A DNA stretch of 64,000 nt, taken from NCBI RefSeq assembly GCF_000987955.1, contig NZ_LAZU01000022.1, positions 1 to 64,000 on the forward strand, read 5' to 3'. Both the position numbers and the translations under genes were made by a program. Source of the stretch: Paenibacillus sp. DMB20. Its GTDB lineage: Bacteria; Bacillota; Bacilli; Paenibacillales; Paenibacillaceae. This document shows, one piece after another, positions 58,833-64,000 of the stretch. A model generated the notes under the pieces. It worked only from the letters and a program-made list of their open reading frames with translations. It did not search any database and was not told the origin of the DNA. Numbering within the stretch: the first letter of the stretch is position 1; each line of letters opens with the position of its first letter.

Positions 58833-60101
58833 TTAGTTTTCTCCGTACTTGCTTTGGAGGTCATTCAGCAATTGTTCGACCGTCAATCCGTCTTTCTTGA
58901 AGATGATTTCCTCTACGCCTTTAAGCAAATCCGCATGGAACGCCTTGGTTTGTTCCGGATATGCAAACGGCATGCCGACTTTTTCCATGTTGTCGAATAC
59001 CGGTTTCAATTCAGGGTTCTTCTCCAGGTATTTGGGAAGCAGGGAGGATACCGCAGGCGAATAGCCGACCGCCTCAATCGCGTTTAATTGCGCTTCGTCA
59101 CGCAGAGCATACTTGATTACCTGCATGGCTTCTTCTTTGTGCTTGCTGCCTGCCAGAATGGACAAGCCGTGGGAATAAGCGCTTTGTGCTTCTACCGTGC
59201 CTTTTGGCATAGGCAGTGCGATCATTTCCATGTTTGGGTTGGCTTCTTTCAGATGGCCTACATACCAAGGACCGGCTGTAGACATCGCGCCTTTTTCCTG
59301 GCTGAATACTTCTCCGTCCCAAGGAGCCCCTACTTCGATCGGAGCAATGGCAACCTGATTTTTCAGGAACAGATCGACAAAGAACTGCACGCCTGCAATA
59401 TTTTCTTTGGAGTTGATCGTTTTTCCGAAGCCCCAGTCCCCGCCGAAAGCGTGAACATACTGCGTGATGTGGAACGGATCGATGCTGCCGATAATGCCTT
59501 TGACGCCGTCCTTGGACATGGCTTTAGCCAGCTCAACGACCTCTTCCATCGTTTCCGGGTGCTTCGTAATGCCGGATTTTTCGAACATCGCTTTGTTGAT
59601 CGCCAGCATGGAAGTGGAAGAATCGTAAGGAATGCCGTAAAGCTTGTTGTCATCCGTCCAGCCTTTGTACAGCGATGCGGTAATGCGGTCCTTCTCAAAA
59701 CCTGTTGTACCGATCAGATCGTCCAGTGGAGCAAGCACGCCTTTTTTGATATATTCGTAGTTTCCTTCATCGGACATCGCGATGATGTCGGGACCCACGC
59801 CTGCCGCAATCGCCGATGGAACCGCTTTCCAGAACTCGTCGCTTGTCGGATACATTTGCATTTTGACTTTGATGTTCGGATATTCCTTCTCAAGGCCGTC
59901 AACCATGAATTCGAAGTTTTTCTGCTCGGACGCATTGGCCCAATACGCCATCGTGACTTCGACCGTTTCCTGTTTTGCCGGTGTTCCGACACTGTCGGAA
60001 GCGCTCTTGCCCGAATCTCCGGAATCGGATTTGGATCCGCACCCTGCTGCGGTAAGCACCAGCAATAGGGAGCACAATAACATGACTGCCTTCTTTCTCA
60101 T
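58833..60101 (-). CDS. Family 1 sugar-binding lipoprotein
   Basis: A 422-residue solute-binding protein. The lipoprotein signal ends LVLTAAGCG, with Cys at about residue 21. The mature part has VEVTMAYWANASEQKNFEFM, PDIIAMSDEGN, IPYDSSTSMLAINKAMFEKSG and SAYSHGLSILAGSKHKEEA, typical of MalE-like sugar-binding proteins of 420-430 residues. The gene lies 112 bp after the YesN-type regulator gene, and no permease genes follow. It may supply ligand to a transporter encoded elsewhere, or act as a ligand receptor for the adjacent sensor kinase. The latter is inference. Confidence 0.9.
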   Translation of the reverse strand: MRKKAVMLLCSLLLVLTAAGCGSKSDSGDSGKSASDSVGTPAKQETVEVTMAYWANASEQKNFEFMVDGLEKEYPNIKVKMQMYPTSDEFWKAVPSAIAAGVGPDIIAMSDEGNYEYIKKGVLAPLDDLIGTTGFEKDRITASLYKGWTDDNKLYGIPYDSSTSMLAINKAMFEKSGITKHPETMEEVVELAKAMSKDGVKGIIGSIDPFHITQYVHAFGGDWGFGKTINSKENIAGVQFFVDLFLKNQVAIAPIEVGAPWDGEVFSQEKGAMSTAGPWYVGHLKEANPNMEMIALPMPKGTVEAQSAYSHGLSILAGSKHKEEAMQVIKYALRDEAQLNAIEAVGYSPAVSSLLPKYLEKNPELKPVFDNMEKVGMPFAYPEQTKAFHADLLKGVEEIIFKKDGLTVEQLLNDLQSKYGEN

Positions 60102-60213
60102 TTGTCTCTACCCCTTTTAATCGAAGAGAATTCACCGTATTTGGTGTTACCTTCATCTTAGCTAGGCGCCATGCGGGAGCAAACAGAGGATCTTTACATA
60201 TCTTTGTGATTTT

Positions 60214-61819
60214 TTACTTTCCCATGACCGTCTTTCGGTATTCGTTCGGCGGAAGGCCGTACATCTTCTTAAAACTGATATAGTAGTTGTCAATGCTGTT
60301 AAAGCCAACCTTCTCCGCAATCTCGTACGTTTTCAGTTTTCCTTCTTTCAGCAGCTCCAGCGACTTTTTAACGCGGTAACGGTTGATGTACGGAATGAGC
60401 ATGGAGCCGGTTTGCTCTTTGAAAATACGGCTCAGATAGCTGTTGTTCAGACCCACATAACCGGCTAGCTCTTGGAGCGTCAAATCTTGATGATAATTCT
60501 GGTGAATATAATCAATGACCCGCTTGATCTTGTAGTTCGTGGAAGTGGCGTCTTCGGTATAACTCTCCTGCAGGCTCTCCAGCTCGCGGACCAGTAGCAG
60601 GTGAAGATGCTCCAACCGTTCGGCGGCCATGATTTCCTTCATCCCGGTGTTGTCTTCCTCCCCGCTGTCTTCCTTCATATGAGACTGAATCAGGCAATGC
60701 AGATTGACGCACGTTTCGAGCGTGGCATGGCGCCCGACCGACCTTTTCTCCTTGATCGCGGCAAACATCTCATGGACGATGGAGATGGCTTCGGCGATGT
60801 TTTTTTTCGTCCATTTCCTTGCGGAAACGCTGTTCAACCAGGGCCAGCCATGCCTTGTCATTTGCTTCTTTCCTGCTGTCCGGTTGATAGACGACTACGT
60901 TCCCGCGATCCTCGTAAAACAGCTTTTCAACCGATTCCTGGGCTTCATGATAGGCTCTCGGAATGTCCAGCAGACGGGCATGCAGCCCACTGATCAGGAA
61001 ACTGACCTGTATGTTCAAAAACTGTTTCAGCGTCTTTTCGATTTTTCGGACGAGCCCCCAGCGCTCTTCCAGAATCTCGTTCATGCTTCTGATGCTCGAG
61101 TACGTTTTTATAAAAACGAGCTCTTTCGGGCTCATCTGAAACAGCTCCAGCTCGCTGTATCGCTGCAGCACCTCATGCAAAATGTTCATGATCGAGAATC
61201 CGAGCAAATGCTCCATCCCGTTGTTGTAGCGTTCCTTGACCTTCTCGTACTGATCGATAAACATAACGATACAGCAAACATTCGGCTGCCTGATCTTCAA
61301 ATCGAACAGCTTGGTCTTCTGCTCGATTTCCCACTCGTGACGGATGACGCCGATGACCAAATCACGCAGAAAAAGCGTTTTCAAATCATTCCGGTTTTTC
61401 TCCAAACTTTGCTGCAGCGGAACAAGCTGATTGCCCCCGGGCACATGGCTTAACTGCTCACGGACGCGCTCCAGCGCTTCGAATACGGCAGATTGGGTCA
61501 AATTCGGCTTATGGATATAATCGCACGCCCCAAGTCTAAGCGCTTCCCGTGCATACTCAAACTCATTATGGCTGCTGAGTATAATCACTTTGCAGGGATG
61601 ATTGTCATGCCGGAGCTGCCGGAGAACCTCAAGCCCATCCATCAATGGCATCCGGATATCCAAAAAAACGACATCCGGGCGAAGCTCGTCCATTTTCTCC
61701 AACGCTTCTTTTCCGTTTGCGGCTTCGCCTACCAGATAATAGCCATGCGACTTCCAGTCCACGAATGTCTTAAAATTCATGCGGATAAAGGACTCGTCGT
61801 CCACAATCATGATTTTCAT
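60214..61819 (-). CDS. YesN-type response regulator with AraC DNA-binding domain (frame broken)
   Basis: 534 residues when one base is removed from the T8 run at 60800-60807. The receiver domain has phospho-acceptor Asp54 in VVFLDIRMPLMDG. A middle region of some 250 residues follows. The C-terminal AraC pair is LTLQELAGYVGLNNSYLSRIFK and YEIAEKVGFNSIDNYYISFKK. It partners the YesM-type kinase encoded 2 bp upstream. It most likely activates the sugar-binding protein and SLH enzyme genes that follow. Confidence 0.92.
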
Positions 61820-61821
61820 GC

Positions 61822-63612
61822 CTATCTCTCTCTCCTCTCTCCGGCGTGGTCCGGTTGATGCTCCATGGCCGGAATCAAGATGCGTACGGTTGTCCCTTCT
61901 CCTTCCCGGCTGTCTATGGCTACCCCATACTTTTCTCCAAAATGAAGCTTTAATCTTCGGGAGACATTGCCCACGCCAATGGAATTTATCGTTTGCGCGT
62001 CCGACATTTCCTGCTGCAAAAGCTCGCCCAGCCGTTCCTCGGGCATTCCCATCCCGTTATCCGAAATCGTAAATTGAACATCGCCGCCTTCTCTCGCCGC
62101 GCGAATAATCAATTTGTACTGGCGGGTATCTCCGGCAAAGCCGTGAAATACCGCATTCTCCACGAATGGCTGCACCATGAATTTTAGCGTCCGGCATCCG
62201 AGAACGCCGGGATCCACATCGATCTCAAAATCAAACACGTTAAAATAGCGAAGCTGTAAGAGTTCGAGATAACTGCGTATAAAAGCTGTTTCTTCCTCAA
62301 CAGACACGAATTCGCGTGTGTTGCGCGTGGAAAAAGACAAAACCTTGATCATATCGTCGATGGCTTCCGTAATGTTGTCCGCCATTTGGGCCTGTGACAT
62401 CCACTTGATCACGGAGAGCGTGTTATAAATAAAATGGGGGTTGATCTGATTCTGCAGGGCATTCAGCTCCGCACTCCGTTTCTTCTTCTCTTCCAGCTTG
62501 ATCTGTTCTATCAATTCCTTGATTTCGGCAGTCATCCGGTTAAAGGTGCGCGACAAATGCCCCACTTCATCCATGCTGTCCTGCTCGGCCACAACATCGA
62601 AATGTCCCTTTTCCACCTTGCGCATCAGCCGATTGAGTCTCCGAATCGGATTGGATATGCTACCGGATACAAGAAAGGCCGTAACGAAACCGAGCATGAT
62701 CAGCAGCAGGAGCAGCATGACGGAAAAATTTCGAATTTGGTTAATTTCCTCCAGCAGCTTGTCGCGGTGAACAATACTGTAAAACTGCCAGCCGGACACG
62801 CCGGATTCATGGTGAACGACATAGTAGTTGTTGCCGTCCAGCTTCATATTGGCCGCGACTTCGCCGTACCGCTGCCCGATCATATCCGGGTTCGAACTGA
62901 ACACCACCATCCCTTTCTCGTCCACGATAAACCGGTTGACATCCTGTTTGTCGTCCAGCCCGCTGAACAGCTTCTCCAGCTTCTCCACCCGAAAATTGAC
63001 AAGCAGCACCCCCAGCTTCCGATAAGTGCCTGCATCCACCAATATGCGGCCCACGGACAGCATGGAGCGGGGCTTGGCATACATCTGCTTCTCTTCGTGC
63101 AAGCCGGTCAAAATCGGCCTTTCCGCATTATTCACAATGTCCCGGTACCATGGTTCGTTCACCGGGCTATATTTATAGTTGAAGGTCGTATCGTAACCCC
63201 TGCGATAGATCAACGAACTGTTTACAGGGTAAATCAGAATGGAATCGATATCCGGATTAAACGTCATCAAATTTTTGAAAACGCTGTCACTTATGTAGCG
63301 ATAGTCTATGCTCTTTTCAAACGTCTCATAGGTTACGGCAGAATAATCCTTCGCCAAAATTTGAATCAGCCGTTCATCATAAAACGGCTGCTCCGACGAC
63401 TTGATCATATTGCTTATAAACGAGTCCGCAGTGGAGACCATCTGCTGATTCGTCTCGTGAAACGATTTCACGATACGGGACTCGAAAACGGACATGGCAT
63501 AGATGTAAAAATAAATACTAATCACCACGAGAGGAACAATCATGAGCAGCGTATAAGTCAAAAACAGCTTTTGCCGTATATTTCGATCCCTAAACCGTCT
63601 CCACTTCCGCAT
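61822..63612 (-). CDS. YesM-type sensor histidine kinase
   Basis: A 596-residue kinase of the His_kinase/YesM class. Membrane helices at about residues 15-38 and 290-312 flank an extracellular dCache-type sensor. A HAMP linker (SISNPIRRLNRLMRKVEKG) follows. The phospho-accepting His is in LQNQINPHFIYNTLSVIKWM near residue 400. The ATPase part has PFVENAVFHGF and SDNGMGMP. The stop lies 2 bp before the regulator gene. Such pairs sense extracellular sugars, often through a binding protein. Confidence 0.94.
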   Translation of the reverse strand: MRKWRRFRDRNIRQKLFLTYTLLMIVPLVVISIYFYIYAMSVFESRIVKSFHETNQQMVSTADSFISNMIKSSEQPFYDERLIQILAKDYSAVTYETFEKSIDYRYISDSVFKNLMTFNPDIDSILIYPVNSSLIYRRGYDTTFNYKYSPVNEPWYRDIVNNAERPILTGLHEEKQMYAKPRSMLSVGRILVDAGTYRKLGVLLVNFRVEKLEKLFSGLDDKQDVNRFIVDEKGMVVFSSNPDMIGQRYGEVAANMKLDGNNYYVVHHESGVSGWQFYSIVHRDKLLEEINQIRNFSVMLLLLLIMLGFVTAFLVSGSISNPIRRLNRLMRKVEKGHFDVVAEQDSMDEVGHLSRTFNRMTAEIKELIEQIKLEEKKKRSAELNALQNQINPHFIYNTLSVIKWMSQAQMADNITEAIDDMIKVLSFSTRNTREFVSVEEETAFIRSYLELLQLRYFNVFDFEIDVDPGVLGCRTLKFMVQPFVENAVFHGFAGDTRQYKLIIRAAREGGDVQFTISDNGMGMPEERLGELLQQEMSDAQTINSIGVGNVSRRLKLHFGEKYGVAIDSREGEGTTVRILIPAMEHQPDHAGERRER

Positions 63613-63661
63613 GAGAGACCTCCCTGTAGATTAATGTCGTATTATGACGGATTAATCTTAT

Positions 63662-63679
63662 GCCATATCTTAATATGGC
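63662..63679. promoter_or_regulatory. Palindrome upstream of the YesM-type kinase gene
   Basis: GCCATAT-CTTA-ATATGGC, a perfect 7-bp inverted repeat 50 bp before the kinase start. A possible operator; the binding factor is unknown. Confidence 0.4.
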
Positions 63680-63740
63680 TTCAATAACAAAAACTTCATC
63701 GATGCGATCCTATGATGACTGACCGTGCTTAAACAAAACG

Positions 63741-63783
63741 ATGTAAGCTGAAACCGGTGCTTCGAAATAGGCTCAGCTTACAT
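63741..63783 (-). terminator. Terminator of the beta-phosphoglucomutase-like gene
   Basis: ATGTAAGCTGA (63741-63751) pairs with TCAGCTTACAT (63773-63783). On the minus strand the tail is CGTTTTGTTT. Confidence 0.85.
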
Positions 63784-63817
63784 AGCTTTTTGAGGATTTA
63801 TCTATTCAGTTACAGGG

Positions 63818-64000
63818 TCAACGGGCAGCCACATGCTGCCGTATCACGGCCAAGGAAAGTTTCGACGTATCCGGAACGACGTAGTCCGCGTTCGACAAAA
63901 TCTCCGCGTCCCCAACGCCTACCGCAAACATTCCCGCACTTTTGATGGCTTGAACGCCGGCCTCGGCATCCTCCACGCCGACGCAATAACGGGGATCTGC
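63818..64000 (-). CDS. Beta-phosphoglucomutase-like HAD enzyme, C-terminal part
   Basis: The last 60 residues of a HAD-superfamily protein; the gene continues past the right edge. CVGVEDAEAGVQAIKSAGM contains HAD motif IV with its metal-binding acidic residues (E-D), and the end reads ADYVVPDTSKLSLAVI. Both fit PgmB, which converts beta-glucose 1-phosphate to glucose 6-phosphate during maltose, trehalose or kojibiose breakdown. Such genes often sit with a phosphorylase, which would be to the right. Confidence 0.85.
   Translation of the reverse strand, partial: ADPRYCVGVEDAEAGVQAIKSAGMFAVGVGDAEILSNADYVVPDTSKLSLAVIRQHVAAR

Noticed and set aside
58833..60101. Assigning the lipoprotein to a complete local ABC importer
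   Set aside because: No permease gene lies downstream; the next gene is the SLH surface protein. The importer at 28.6-32.2 kb has its own binding protein.

Overview
The window looks like a chromosomal segment of a Paenibacillus-like, spore-forming Firmicute. Supporting signs are strong AAGGAGG ribosome sites, a T-box leader, CcpA-type cre sites, LipO-type sugar-binding lipoproteins, YesM/YesN-type two-component pairs, an ECF sigma/anti-sigma pair, an LCP wall ligase and a secreted enzyme with three SLH anchors. The base composition is moderately GC-rich. No tRNA, rRNA, CRISPR array, prophage or transposase is visible.

Layout. (1) 1-6.5 kb: an OmpR-type two-component pair, a DUF418 membrane protein, an ABC exporter with a tiny membrane partner, and an IsdG-like monooxygenase. 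(2) 6.8-15.5 kb: glutamate dehydrogenase, a UbiA/MenA prenyltransferase, a DoxX-like protein, an ssuA-ssuC-ssuB-cysK sulfur operon with a consensus promoter, and a LipL-like octanoyltransferase. (3) 15.6-32.2 kb: a large sugar locus. It holds two paralogous transglutaminase-fold proteins, a GH18, a CBM9-like protein, two GH29 alpha-L-fucosidases, an oligosaccharide ABC importer, a membrane AraC regulator and cre sites. None of the enzymes carries a signal peptide, so the likely scheme is import of a fucosylated oligosaccharide or glycopeptide followed by cytoplasmic breakdown. This is the best candidate for an undescribed system. (4) 32.6-47.2 kb: housekeeping and accessory genes (DUF378, HNH nuclease, LysR/YeiH, intracellular alpha-amylase, two orphan peptide-type permeases, glutathione peroxidase, methyltransferase, split ThrE exporter, T-box-controlled variant SerRS, dicarboxylate symporter). 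(5) 47.5-53.5 kb: an ECF sigma/anti-sigma operon and two duplicated secreted DUF4367-like proteins that share its promoter motif, then an LCP protein. (6) 53.6-64 kb: a YesM/YesN pair, a sugar-binding lipoprotein and a 1641-residue SLH-anchored putative glycosidase on one strand, and the end of a beta-phosphoglucomutase gene.

Reading-frame caveat. More than twenty otherwise intact genes are broken by a single base, nearly always one extra base in an A/T (or C) run of 5-9. In each case correcting one base restores a full-length protein with length divisible by three. I therefore annotate these as whole genes and give the run position. The pattern points to homopolymer errors in an unpolished assembly rather than true pseudogenes. 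A structured ~110 bp repeat occurs at 1-112 and 45906-46015, with a shorter copy at 48501-48567 and a diverged relative at 58681-58730.
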